This document shows positions 44,350 to 54,871 of a stretch of DNA of 64,000 nucleotides, one piece after another. Origin of the DNA: Blepharisma stoltei (taxonomy: Eukaryota > Ciliophora > Heterotrichea > Heterotrichida > Blepharismidae). Numbering within the stretch: position 1 is the first letter of the stretch; each line of letters opens with the position of its first letter. The position numbers and the translations under genes are program-made. The stretch lies in the NCBI GenBank assembly GCA_914767885.1, contig CAJZBQ010000038.1:1-64000 (forward strand). Direction: 5' to 3'. The notes below the pieces were generated by a model, which saw only the letters and a program-made list of their open reading frames with translations, searched no databases and was not told the DNA's origin.

Positions 44350-47278
44350 AGGTTTTGCATAACCAAATCAATTTGGAAGGGTTGTCATATAAGCATGAGG
44401 TCTAAAACTTTGGTTTTATCTAAACCCCTGTCTTGAGTGCCATGCAGTTTGACCAAAGTGATTTCGTTTAAACTTCTAGAGCTCCCGAGAAAAATATTGA
44501 CACTATCAATGACTGTACTAGAATCCGACAAGCTTGTGCCTTTTATAGAGTTGTTCATCCATTTATCTAGTGCATCAAAAGAGTTAGATATGCTGGAATT
44601 TATTTCTTCTTCATCATTAGTCGTATTCGATATATAAAGGCCTGCAGCAGTTATTGAAGAAACGAACAGACTTGAGTCCATAGTCTCAGTCCTATTAGCC
44701 ACCAAATTTTCAGTGAAGTTCTTAATAGAAATGCTGCCTGTGTTATTTAGATAAACTATTAATTCCACTTCAATAAAAGCCCCATAGGAGTCATAGACCC
44801 TGCCAAGCAAAGTTGCTTCCCCTATAATGCCAAGCTTTATTGTGAATTTATTTTCTGTTGTTTTCGATATTAACGCTCTGGTGCTGTTTTCCAATTTTAT
44901 GAAGATTTGATAGGATGAAGGCTCAATGCCTTCAGGGTCGCTCCATCCTGAAAATAATATCCCAAGTTTAGTTTCTAAAGTAATTCCTTCAGAATTGTTA
45001 TCAATTTCGAAAGTTCCTCTATTTGGCGGGCAGTTAACATATCGTTTTAGAGACAGTTTTGTTTTTACATAAGTTTCTTTATCAATTACTGTCACTCTAA
45101 ATTCATATTCTCTTCCAGGAGTTAAACTGAACTGTTTGATTGTAATCCCAGCTTGATCTGTGGGTGTTGTAGGAGTAAAGTCAGATTATTGGCTTCTCCT
45201 CAAGAGATAATTGTGCTCATTTCGTTTTCTACATGAGCAAGAATTCTCAAAGGAGATGATCAGTCCAAAAATGGATATTTTGCTATGATATGAACTTTCG
45301 GGGCAATCCCTGGCGAAACAAACACCCATGATTTTCAGTGACTGATGGATAATCAGTCAAACTAATAGTAAAATTGCAAATAAAGTAAGAATTCTTATTT
45401 CTTATTTCCAAATTAAAAGAATTTCCAGCGATTTCAACAAATTTGTCATAAATGCAACTTTTTTCAGTAAATTTTACAGATCCCTTCTCTAAAGGATATA
45501 TTTCATCGCTTCCGTAAGTTGCAGTTAAATTAACAGTAACATAAGAATAAGAATAGGCCGTCGTGTCTGCACCTAAAACCATCAGATTAGGAGGTGGCGG
45601 AGTAGCAACAACTTTTACACTAGCAGAGCGAGTATAAGTGCCACGATTGAATAGTACGTTTACAGCCACAACTTATTCACCGAGTTTTGAAAATAAATAA
45701 GTAAACTCAATACCTGTCGTGCTGTAATATGTATCTTCAGACAACATTCTATTACTTTTTGCAACGCTTCAAGAAATTGAAGGATTTGCATCTAAGTCTA
45801 TAAGAGTGCTTTTTTGACATTGGAATTTTAACTTTAATGGCCAGTCGGTACCGACATTGATGGTTTCTTTATTAGCTATAGAAATGGCTACTTCATCATA
45901 TATCATGTTTACTGAAGTGGTAGATGAATCAGATTGGCCGAACTTGTCAGTTGTGGTCAAAGTTACCTCAAAGTAATTATGATCTTTTGCGCTCTCGCAA
46001 CTTTCTAACTTACCTCTCAATTAATGAATTAGGTCCTGCTTAATATTTTCTGTAACTTTTTTAAAATAGCCTGGGGTTTATAATTCTTTCGAACAATTTC
46101 AAGCTAATTCTGCTAAAATTTTAAGAAGAATAGAATAAATTAAATTAGCGCACTATTATGAAGAAAAATTATCCCAGCTATTTGAATAATAAAAACTCTT
46201 GCTATTTCTGAACGAGTAAGGTAATATTGGAAATTATTTGTTTTATATCACCAGAATAGCTCAAGAACTTGCTTAAATATCATATAGATGTAATATTTCC
46301 CATTCCCGTTGATCGAAATCTGTCAAGAGTCAATTCGCAAGAGCAGCAGATCGAGCCAATTTGAGAGACACTAGCTTTCGGCTTACTTCCCCCCCTCCGT
46401 GAGTGAACAAAAAAAATTTTGTTTACTCAAGGAGGGGTTAATTTTTTTGTTTTAAAAAAATTTATATATAAATTTTATAAAAAATTGTTGTTTTTTTCGA
46501 AATTTAAAAAAATCCTAATTTGCAAAAATTGGAAAGCAAATATTAATTTAATTTATAAAATTTATGTTTTTAAAAAGCAATTTGTTTAAAATTAAACAGA
46601 ATTAGCTCTAAATTTCATTATACTAATTATCATTTATATATCAAATTTTTTTTCCATAAAAAATTTTTCTATTAAAAACATTTTTGTTCACTCACGGAGG
46701 GTGGGTTTTTGGGCAGAAAATAGCGACTTTTCTAATGGTTTTGTTCACTCACAGAGGGTGGGGGGGAGTAGGGGATTTTTCCTCCTTGATGCTCATAGTT
46801 ATATATGCAATATTAGTTTCATTAGTATTTAAGTCAGCAAAAACTTTTCAATGTATGTCAAGTATTCTGCACTGTCTTGAATATGGCCTCGGTAAATTTC
46901 CAATTCATTTTTAGATATTTTGAAGCAAGAAGCGCTTTTTCCTAGGGAGATTATTGAATCTTTTGACAATATTTTGTCGCATTGAGCACTTCTCATTAGT
47001 GCAATATTCCTCTGTGAGAACTAATTGATTATATAATTTAATTTTGAGATAACTTATCTCAAAATAATATTTTATGCTTATCAATTCTTGATGAATCATC
47101 ATATACTTTAAAAAATCATCATAAAAAGCGTTAAAAGATATAGGATATAAATATCCTCGATACTTAACTTGAACAATTGAAGGTTTGTTACTAATCCTGT
47201 AGCTTGGATCAATAGAAAACGTAAATGAGCATGCGAAATTTTCATTGAAAGTGTTAAATGAGCATTCATTAGTGCTTA
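44350..47278 (-). CDS. REJ/PKD-like half of a giant surface protein
   Basis: Minus strand, continuing from the cysteine-rich half. Order: TNECSFNTFNENFACSF, YRGYLYPISFNAFY, then REJ-like KASVSQIGSICCSC and ELTLDRFRSTGMGNITSIW (TGA as Trp), LESCESAKDHNYFEVTLTTT, TTAYSYSYVTVNLTAT, and a polycystin-type module CPPNRGTFEIDNN ... GILFSGWSDPEGIEPSSYQ. The end reads KVLDLMLIWQPFQIDLVMQN before the MITE at 44349, then TAA if that is removed. I see no membrane spans, so the C-terminus may be lost. Insertions at 46006, 46383 and 47276, plus about four one-base breaks. Likely an extracellular adhesion or sensing protein. Confidence 0.65.
46006..46219. other. Putative 211-bp IES
   Basis: AT-rich insertion between TAA (46006-46008) and TAA (46217-46219), full of stops. 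On the coding strand it starts TTA-CTCG and ends GAGGTAAG-TTA. Removing 211 bp joins IISNITL to ESCESAKDHNYFEVT in frame, completing a REJ-like motif. Confidence 0.75.
46383..46771 (-). mobile_element. CTCCCC MITE, T-type
   Basis: Reverse orientation: hairpin GTGAGTGAACAAAA / TTTTGTTTACTCAAGG, AT-rich core with TTAAAAAGCAATTTGTTTAA, second motif GTTCACTCACGGAGGG, outer GTTCACTCACAGAGGG. The left flank is TTA; the right is TAG, so one duplicated base is mutated or shifted. It separates KEEKSP from KPKASVSQIGS in the host gene. Confidence 0.9.
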
Positions 47279-47440
47279 CTCCCCTTTTTTTAATTTAAGA
47301 TAAATTATTTAAGCAAGCTTAAATCTATTTTCACAAATATTTGCTAGAGATGTCTTTATTTAATTATTAAATATAATTTTATCATCAGGCAATTGATACC
47401 AAAAATTTTTTATTCGTTAGCCAAAATGGGAGGAGAGTCA
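47276..47440. mobile_element. Putative MITE-derived IES (162 bp)
   Basis: Left TTA-CTCCCC (47276) and right GGAGGAGAG-TCA (47438-47440), so the termini match the family but the interior is plain AT-rich DNA with no hairpin. Removing it joins STDFLL to STNECSFNTFNENF in frame. The flanking trinucleotides differ at the middle base (TTA/TCA). Confidence 0.7.
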
Positions 47441-50400
47441 GCAAAAAATCTGTGCTATTTAATAATTCAATACTCTCAATAAAACCATGAATGGTGTTGA
47501 TAATAAATTCTCCGCTTCAGTTTCCGACAATTACATTTTCTTGAGGTATAGAATGAAACCAATATAGCTCAGGGCTGTTCTCATAAGGAGTTCTAATACA
47601 TTTAAGTTTATCTAAAGATAAGCAATGATTCTCAGCAAAAATACATTTTTCAATTCCTGAAGCTTGAGGAATGCATTGAATACAATTTGTTTTTCCAAAA
47701 TTGGGGCATATAGCACATAAAGGATCTTGGCAAATGTTACAAGTATCGTCTCTTATAATCCTTTATTGCAAGAAATGGGACAACTTTTGCATTTATCATG
47801 CTCAACTGAATAAAATTCATTTATCTTGCACGGAGATAAGCAATCTCCTAACTCCCCCCCCCCTCCGTGAGTGAACAAAAAAATTTTGTTCACTCATGGA
47901 GGGGGATTAATTTTTTTTTTTTAAATATAAATTTTCTAAAAAATATTTTTTTTCGAAATTTAAAAAAATCCTAATTTGCAAAAATTGGAAAGCAAATATT
48001 AATTTAATTTATAAAATTTATGCTTTAAAAAGCAATTTGTTTAAAATTAAACAGAATTAGCTCTAGATTTCATTATACTAATTATCATTTATATATATCA
48101 AATTTTTTTCCATAAAAAATTTTTTCTATTAAAAAAATTTTTGTTCACTCACGGAGGGTGGGTTTTTGGGCAAAAAATAGGGATTTTCTAATGGTTTTGT
48201 TCACACTCACGGGAGGGGGGGGGGAGTAAAGAAAATTCACAAGTTTCAAGGTTTTCCGGATCTTCAAGTTTATTTCCGCTATTCTTTCATATTTGAAGCT
48301 TATATAAAAACCCTTTAAAATGCGACTTTGAGCTTCTTCCTATAAAAAGAGTCGAATTCACCATATCTCTAAGTAGTAAATCTGGGAATCCTCGTGTTAT
48401 TATTTCTCTGTTATTTGCATACGCTCATAAAGATTTTATAGAACTTTCGTACGAAACTGCGTAAGAGAGGTAAGTTCAGCCTCCAAAACTAATTCCTGAT
48501 GCTTGAAAAGTAAAATTCTGAGAAAATCTGTCTTGCTGAGTTATTGACAAAGCTCCATTACTAACAAAAGTCTGTCTCCCTGCTCAAGAATGTCCCCATT
48601 TCCTTGGTTTCAAATTCACATCAAAAGCGAAAAAGTGTAAGAAAAATAATAAGACTGCTCGATTTGGAGGAATTTCCATCAAAAAAGAAACCTCTGTCCT
48701 TTGCTAGCACTGGGTCTTCATTTTCAGGTGAATTAAAAGGGTTATATGAAGCCTTATTAGCCCCTGCAATAAACTTTCTATAAGTTTCGTTGAAATTATC
48801 CTTTGAATTTATTTCAGCAATTATGCATAGCTCTTTACCAATGCATTCTTCAAACCCAGTTGGGTATTGGCCTAAACAGATATTATCTATTAATTTCCCT
48901 TTCACGCATTCTAAGCAAGGGAAGTATCCTTGGTCCATACAAGTTGAGCAGTAGTCCAAGTCACAATACTCACAAAAGACTTCAGAGCCATCTGTGATTA
49001 AAATAGCATTAGCGTCACAGGCACAATTTTTGTCGTTTAAATTATGAGCTCTATCTATGCATTTGTAGCAATTTGAAGTATCAGAAAACCCTGAGAATCC
49101 TTGACAGAGTTGGCCATTACACGATTTGCAAAATGGAAATCTCACACAGGTAGTTTCGCATGATGAATTGCATTGCTTGCAGGCTGAGTCTTCTCAGTAT
49201 TCAAATAGTTCGCAAGATCATAAACAATTATCGTCTTTATCAGGTTGGCAAACACTTATTTCTTAATAACTGATAAAATCATGAACAGCACCTATATAAA
49301 GCTTAAAATTATATATGAATCCAGCGAAGCCTGGGTCTTCAATGACTAATTCGCTTGGAATACCTCAGAAATTGCTTTTATATTGAGATATTGAATTATG
49401 CTTTATATTATTTAATTAGCTAGAAATTGTTGTAGCTCCACTTGAATAAGACACTGAAAATGATATATGCATCCAACTACTGTCAAAAGCTTCATGGGTA
49501 ATCACTTATATATTTGCATCCAAAGGATCTTTTAAAGTAATATTCATAATGTGACTGCTCGAAAACGTAAATTTACCCTCTTTTCTAATTATTATGTCTA
49601 ATATTTTGCATGAACCCAAGTCGCTATAGAAAAAGAATGAGAAAGGTAAATGATTTCTTCTGTTTTTACAAATCGATTGTTTCAAAATATAGTCCTCTCC
49701 CTTAGTTGCTGAGATTGGATCAAAATTCAGTTCTGGATCCTTGAAAAAATAATACTGACTTCTATTGTTACCAGTTTTAAAAATATCATACTCTGCAAAC
49801 TCTTTAGAAAATTCGGCAACTGCATATGCGTCTTCTTTATCATTTATATAGCTATATGGATATTCATCAAGGTAGGCTAAGCCAACTAAAACCCCTCCTT
49901 TACAGTCAAACCATTTACCAGTGCTACAGATATCGCAATATAAAGCATCATATTACTCGCATTTATGATCATATATAGTTTCCACAAAAATAGCATTCGT
50001 ATCACATTCGCTTTACTGCCCCATGGGCTCTTTCTGTGCATTGCTCACAATACGATGAATCGCTGAACCCTAAACAGTTTATGAATAATTGGTCTACACA
50101 TATATTGAATGATGGAGCTCTTACACAGTTTAAGGTTCAAGAACTGCTGCAGGATTTACAGTTACTGTCAAAGTACTCAGGCAGTTTGCAAAGGCTATAC
50201 AATTTTTATCATCTCTTGATATACAGAAGATGCTGTCTAAGTCTGCACCTATACCTTCAATTTGCCCATATATTGTTTAAAGTTAATTACAAAACTTGTA
50301 AAGCCAGAATCTGTGCCTTTCCCAATAAATAAGTGGCTTGGCTTGTCCCTAAACAAATACTGTGAATAAGTATTGAGAGAATACTGCATGCCATTCATAT

Positions 50401-52174
50401 AGGTTGAAATGGTTGTTGAGCCATTAAAATAACTGACGATAAGAGTGAATAAATTTGAATCAGCTGAAGAAATGGTGCTAGATTCTGATAATAAAACTGA
50501 CTGAAATGGATTAATCAGTAAGGCCTGGGCTGAAAAAAATTGGTAGGCAAAACTATTCGGTTTTCTTTTTCTATAATATTTCAAGCTTCATAACTATTTA
50601 TTCACAAAGCAATTGAAAATGTATGCGAGAAATAGAGAGGGGTATCAGAAACTAAGAATTGGCTGGAATTAAAGTGAAGTCCTCTTCCTTTAATTGGAAC
50701 AGGGTCGCACTCTTCAGGATTTTCCAATAATTAAATGAGCTTGAGCTGCCTCAAGTTTTAAATACGTCATAAATTTCACTAAATTCCGCTTCAAATTCTG
50801 CATTGATTACCAAACAGGCCGAATCAAAATACTCATTCTCTTCAAAGCCATGAGGAATTTCGTCTAAACAAATCCCATTTTAAATAGCCACTTTCGCACT
50901 CCTTGCTATCGAAATAAGTTGCTTCACGCTTGTTCCAGGCTTTTCAGTAGCCGCTATCACATTTTTCACAAGCCCAGTCTATTTCATTTTTTACAAGAAT
51001 TGAGTCAGGATTATAGATACAAACTAAACCTTGAAGACTGGCTACACATTCATTGCAAGAACTGTCACTGAAACTTGGGCACTTTATGGAAAGTCTATAA
51101 GAGTAAATATTGCAAAACTTGGGTCTTACAAATCAGCTTCAGCATGAATCGTTGCAAGTAGTGCAGTTATCGTCATAAAGCTAAAAACCTCAAGGTGATA
51201 GATAAGGCCTTTGTCTGTCAACTGCACAAATTGATTCGTCATTGTAAAGTGATAGATCGTTTATAGTACCAATAAATAGCTTAAAATCATAGATAAAGCC
51301 TTAAAATTAAAATTAGTTCCCCCATTTCCGATTATTAAATAATTTGAAATATCTCTGTTAAATATGCAGTCTCTAACTCCCCCCTCCGTGAGTGAACAAA
51401 ACCATTAGAATCATCGCTATTTTTTGCCCAAAAACTCACCCTCCGTGGGTGAACAAAAATTTTTTTTAATAGAAAAATGTTTTATGGAAAAAAAAATTGA
51501 TATATAAGTGATAATTAGCATAATTAAACCTAGTGTTAATTCTGTTTAATTTTAAACAAATTGCTTTTTAAAACATAAATTTTATAAATTAAATTAATAT
51601 TTGCTTTCCAATTTTCGCGAATTAGTATTTTTTTAAATTTCGAAAAAAAATTTTTATAAAATTTATATATAAAATTTTTCTAAAAAAAAAAAATTAACTC
51701 CCCTCCGTTAGTGAACAAAATTTTTTTGTTCACTCACGGAGGGGGGGAGTAAGAGCTTTCTTGCTTGATTACCATTCAAAAACATAGCTATCGTTTTCAT
51801 TCCGTTTAAAAAGCTTAATGATAATTAAAATTGGCATCAACCACTTATAATAGATTGATTAATTGGTTCAACAATAACTCCATAAGTGGGACTGATCACA
51901 GTGATTGAAGAATAATCATTTCGTATCATAATTCTATTATTTTTTGGAAAACAACTCTTCATCCATAGCTATCAATTCAGGAACTAATAGAAAATGAATG
52001 TGAAAATAAAGCGAGTCACAAATCAAAAATTGGTTTCCATAAAAGTAAGGTCTTCTATCCTTTGCTGGGATTGGATAGATTTAGGTTGCAATGTCTATGC
52101 CATGGATACTCGCTCAGCTGCCAAAGTTGACGCTGAATCTATGGGTGCAAATAAAATAAAAATGACACATTCCT
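47441..52174 (-). CDS. Cysteine-rich / LamG-repeat half of a giant surface protein
   Basis: Minus strand, 5' half of the same gene. At least four alternating modules: a furin-like cysteine-rich segment (SNCYKCIDRAHNLNDKNCAC; CEYCDLDYCSTCMDQGYFPC; CNICQDPLCAICPNFG) followed by a LamG/concanavalin-like jelly roll starting with KGRGLxF (IKGRGLHFNSSQFLVSDTP; AKDRGFFFDGNSSK) and ending near NYLIIGNGGTNFNFKAFIYD or HLFIGKGTDSGF. The last stretch before the REJ half (47780-47445) is open, with TGA as Trp (VGNWSGEFI). MITEs at 47849 and 51374 interrupt it, and the 5' end is cut by the element at 52175. Many frame changes lie between 48240 and 51300. Predicted secreted or cell-surface ectodomain. Confidence 0.6.
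47849..48229 (-). mobile_element. CTCCCC MITE, T-type, frame-restoring
   Basis: TAA at 47849-47851 and 48227-48229. Hairpin GTGAGTGAACAAAA / TTTTGTTCACTCATGG at left, core, second motif and outer motif TTGTTCACACTCACGGG at right. Removal joins NLETCEFSL to GDCLSPCKINEFYS in one frame, giving an evenly spaced Cys pattern. Confidence 0.94.
51374..51752 (+). mobile_element. CTCCCC MITE, T-type
   Basis: TAA at 51374-51376 and 51750-51752. Forward orientation: CTCCGTGAGTGAACAAAACC, second motif CCTCCGTGGGTGAACAAA, core, then hairpin GTTAGTGAACAAAA / TTTTTGTTCACTCACGG. It lies inside a LamG module; LRDCIFNRDISNYLIIG resumes after it, with one additional base shift. Confidence 0.93.
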
Positions 52175-53303
52175 TAGATTATTACGTTTAGTAATACTAG
52201 TATCACTAGCACCACTAGCATCACTAGCAACACTAGCACCACTAGCAACACTAGCAACACTAACAACACTAGCACCACTAGCATCACTAGCAACACTAGC
52301 AACACTAGCAACACTAGTACCACTAGCAACACTAGTACCACTAGCACCACTAGCACTACTAGCAACACTAGCACCACTAGCATCACTAGCAACACTAGCA
52401 ACACTAGTACCACTAGCAACATCAGCAAAGTAGTGTTAGAATTTACCAAAAGAGTAGAAAGAAGAAAATAGCATTTAAATTTCATATGAAATATATTTTA
52501 GATTTATAGAGATCTAACATTACATAAACTCACTTTTGTTGATTGTTTTAACACGCTTTACACCTATTTCGTGTATTTAAGTTGATTTTCTTTTCAAATT
52601 ATCAGATTCCATAAGTGCTTTGATTTCCGCATAGTTCAGATTGTAATTTTGAGGTAAGAGCCATCTTTTAAAGTTTATTGATATTACGACATAAAATACG
52701 TCTACACCTGCAAAAACTGTGGGATTGCGTGATGCAATGTCAGGCAGCTTCTCTGTGAGCTCTTTATCTGATGGAGCAAGAAAAGAAAATCCCGCACTTT
52801 TAAATAGCTTCTCAATATAGTCAGCCATTTTAAATTATATTGTATTAAGTATATGACTAAATGTGCTGTTTATTTTCTAATCTATTATATTATTATTTTG
52901 GCACACAAAATAGTGTCAGTATTAAATGTCGCAAAAGATTGTTGGTAGTGCTGCTAGTGTTGCTAGTGTTGCTAGTGTTGCTAGTGTTGCTAGTGTTGCT
53001 AGTGTTGCTAGTGTTGCTAGTGTTGCTAGTGTTGCTAGTGGTGCTAGTGGTGCTAGTGTTGCTAGTAGTGCTAGTGGTGCTAGTGGTACTAGTGTTGCTA
53101 GTGGTACTTGTGTTGCTAGTGTTGCTAGTGTTGCTAGTGATGCTAGTGGTGCTAGTGTTGTTAGTGCTGCTAGTGTTGGTAGTGTTGCTAGTGTTGCTAG
53201 TGTTGCTAGTGTTGCTAGTGTTGCTAGTGTTGCTAGTGGTGCTAGTGTTGCTAGTGATGCTAGTGGTGCTAGTGATACTAGTATTACTAAACGTAATAAT
53301 CTA
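52175..53303. mobile_element. Element with long terminal inverted repeats made of a 9-bp minisatellite
   Basis: Between TA (52175-52176) and TA (53302-53303). The outer ends are exact inverted repeats (GATTATTACGTTTAGTAATA and complement), continuing inward as arrays of a 9-bp unit: ACTAGCAAC-type at 52190-52436 (~27 units) and GTTGCTAGT-type at 52940-53290 (~39 units). The order of variant units (GTATC, CACC, CATC, CAAC...) is the same from both outer ends, with extra units on the right, so the arms are true inverted copies that later expanded. The ~500-bp centre holds one 83-codon minus frame. No transposase seen. It sits exactly between the cysteine-rich gene and the duplicated segment. 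Confidence 0.85.
52577..52828 (-). CDS. Small hypothetical protein inside the minisatellite element
   Basis: 83 residues, open from ATG 52828 to TAA 52577-52579, no TGA. It starts MADYIEKLFKSAGFSFLAPS and contains PTVFAGVDVFYVVISI and NLNYAEIKALMESDNLKRKS. Mixed helix/strand composition; no family recognised. It is the only plausible gene between the inverted arms. Confidence 0.45.
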   Translation of the reverse strand: MADYIEKLFKSAGFSFLAPSDKELTEKLPDIASRNPTVFAGVDVFYVVISINFKRWLLPQNYNLNYAEIKALMESDNLKRKST

Positions 53304-53319
53304 ACAGATATGCTGTATT

Positions 53320-53616
53320 AAGCATTTTGGAATCCATAAGCCACTTATAAGACTTATTGAATCATCCTTCAATAAAGCCAATCTTGAAATACAAATTGGG
53401 ACATTTTTTGACAAGATTTGGATACCTTTCTACGTTCCAAGCAAAAAGACAGCTTTATGGCCAGTGGCAAATTCGATTCTTTTATATCAATCAAATAAAG
53501 TAAGAGGAGAATTTTGTATGTACCGTAACCAAATTCTTGGAAAGATAAAGGATTTAAAAATCCTTAGTGAAGAAGAGGCAAATAAAATAGATATTCAGCA
53601 ATTCATAAATATTTAA
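53320..53616 (+). pseudogene. C-terminal fragment of a helical-repeat/RAP-like protein
   Basis: 98 codons open from AAG 53320 with no start codon: KHFGIHKPLIRLIESSFNKA, then FFDKIWIPFYVPSKKTALWP, ILLYQSNKVRGEFCMYRNQI, and SEEEANKIDIQQF to TAA 53614-53616. Resembles the tail of a RAP-type domain (about 60 residues, usually at the end of mitochondrial RNA-binding helical-repeat proteins); that assignment is tentative. Its N-terminal body is absent: the minisatellite element ends just before it. Confidence 0.55.
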
Positions 53617-54871
53617 TATCAGTTTAGAAATATCTATATTTAATTATTTCTTAGCTGATCAGTGACTTTTGATGGCATAGCGGCATTTGCAATACTATTT
53701 TATTTCTTTCTTGCCTTCATCACTTATTCTTCCTAATAAATTGATTTTCTTTCACTCAAAATTTTATTCTATTTCATCTTTTGCTTGTCTGAAAAGGGGT
53801 GAAGTTGAACTTATACTGATAGGGGTGTTTTCTATCAATTTTTTACATATAATTTTAAAGGAAAATTTTTGAGTTTTCAAGAAAAAGAGGAATCACTCCA
53901 TAATTGCTATAAATTTGCTTATTTTCTTTGAACCAAGTGTATATTTCTATAGTCAATTATGAAATTATTATTGTAAAGATTCAATTTTTTTAATCTATTA
54001 AAGAAGTACTTATAATTTACTATAAATCTAAGAACTTATCACTTATGAATGAATTGATTATTTCCAATTACATCTTTTTCTCCTATTATGAGGGTTCTAT
54101 TTTGTTATCTCGAATTAATGACAACATTGACAGTCTATCCAAAATAAATTATTTTAATTACAGAGCAAGATTTGAGTTGAAATAGTAAACCTATATCATA
54201 AACTGCAATCATATAGTAGATTATTTCGCACTAAAATATCTAATAAGAGAGAATTGGATAAGCTGCATTCTGTTTAAAGTGATTGGAAAAAAGCCATTAT
54301 TTTTTACTAATCTTAGATTTGATCTCCATCACTTGATAAGGATGGGTCTTGTTTCTATGTTTCTGTAAATTTAGGCATAGGATTTGTTTAATAGTCTATA
54401 ATAATACCTGCTCCTTCTTTAAATTTAAACAAATATCGGCAAATTCCATTTTTGGTAATTTAACTTCCCTTTAAATTAGGAAAATTTTATATGTTAAAAA
54501 TATAACTTTTTATAAAATTAATTTTAGTCTCAGTCCTTCGTAAAATAAAAAATATTTAGTTTTTATTTCAATTTTAAAGAGAAAATTTTTTAAAAAAACT
54601 AACTCGTTTTAAAATGGGACAGAATTTTTCATTCCAATTTAAAGGGGGTATAGACTTTCATGTTTTGATAGAAAAGAATTATTCCTTTTCATTTTGCAAC
54701 TCAAATTCATTGGATTATCTTAATTGCTTCACCAAAGCATTCTAAAGACTCATAAGCCTTTCCAATTTCATAATTTTTATTCCTTGCTTAGTTGCTTACC
54801 CAATAATATGAATACAAATTAAATATCTCAAAATACCTACTTGCCTTTAAAATTAATATAATTTTTAATTG
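53617..54871. other. Duplicated spacer
   Basis: AT-rich, no gene. It contains the empty site for the composite insertion of copy 2 (CATATAGTAGA, about 54211-54221) and probably the importin-alpha promoter. Confidence 0.6.

Noticed and set aside
52926-53321. Long open frames rich in Val-Ala-Ser or Val-Leu in the minisatellite arms (also 52174-52485, minus)
   Set aside because: A 9-bp repeat without stops is open by construction. Both strands and both arms are open, so coding is not supported.
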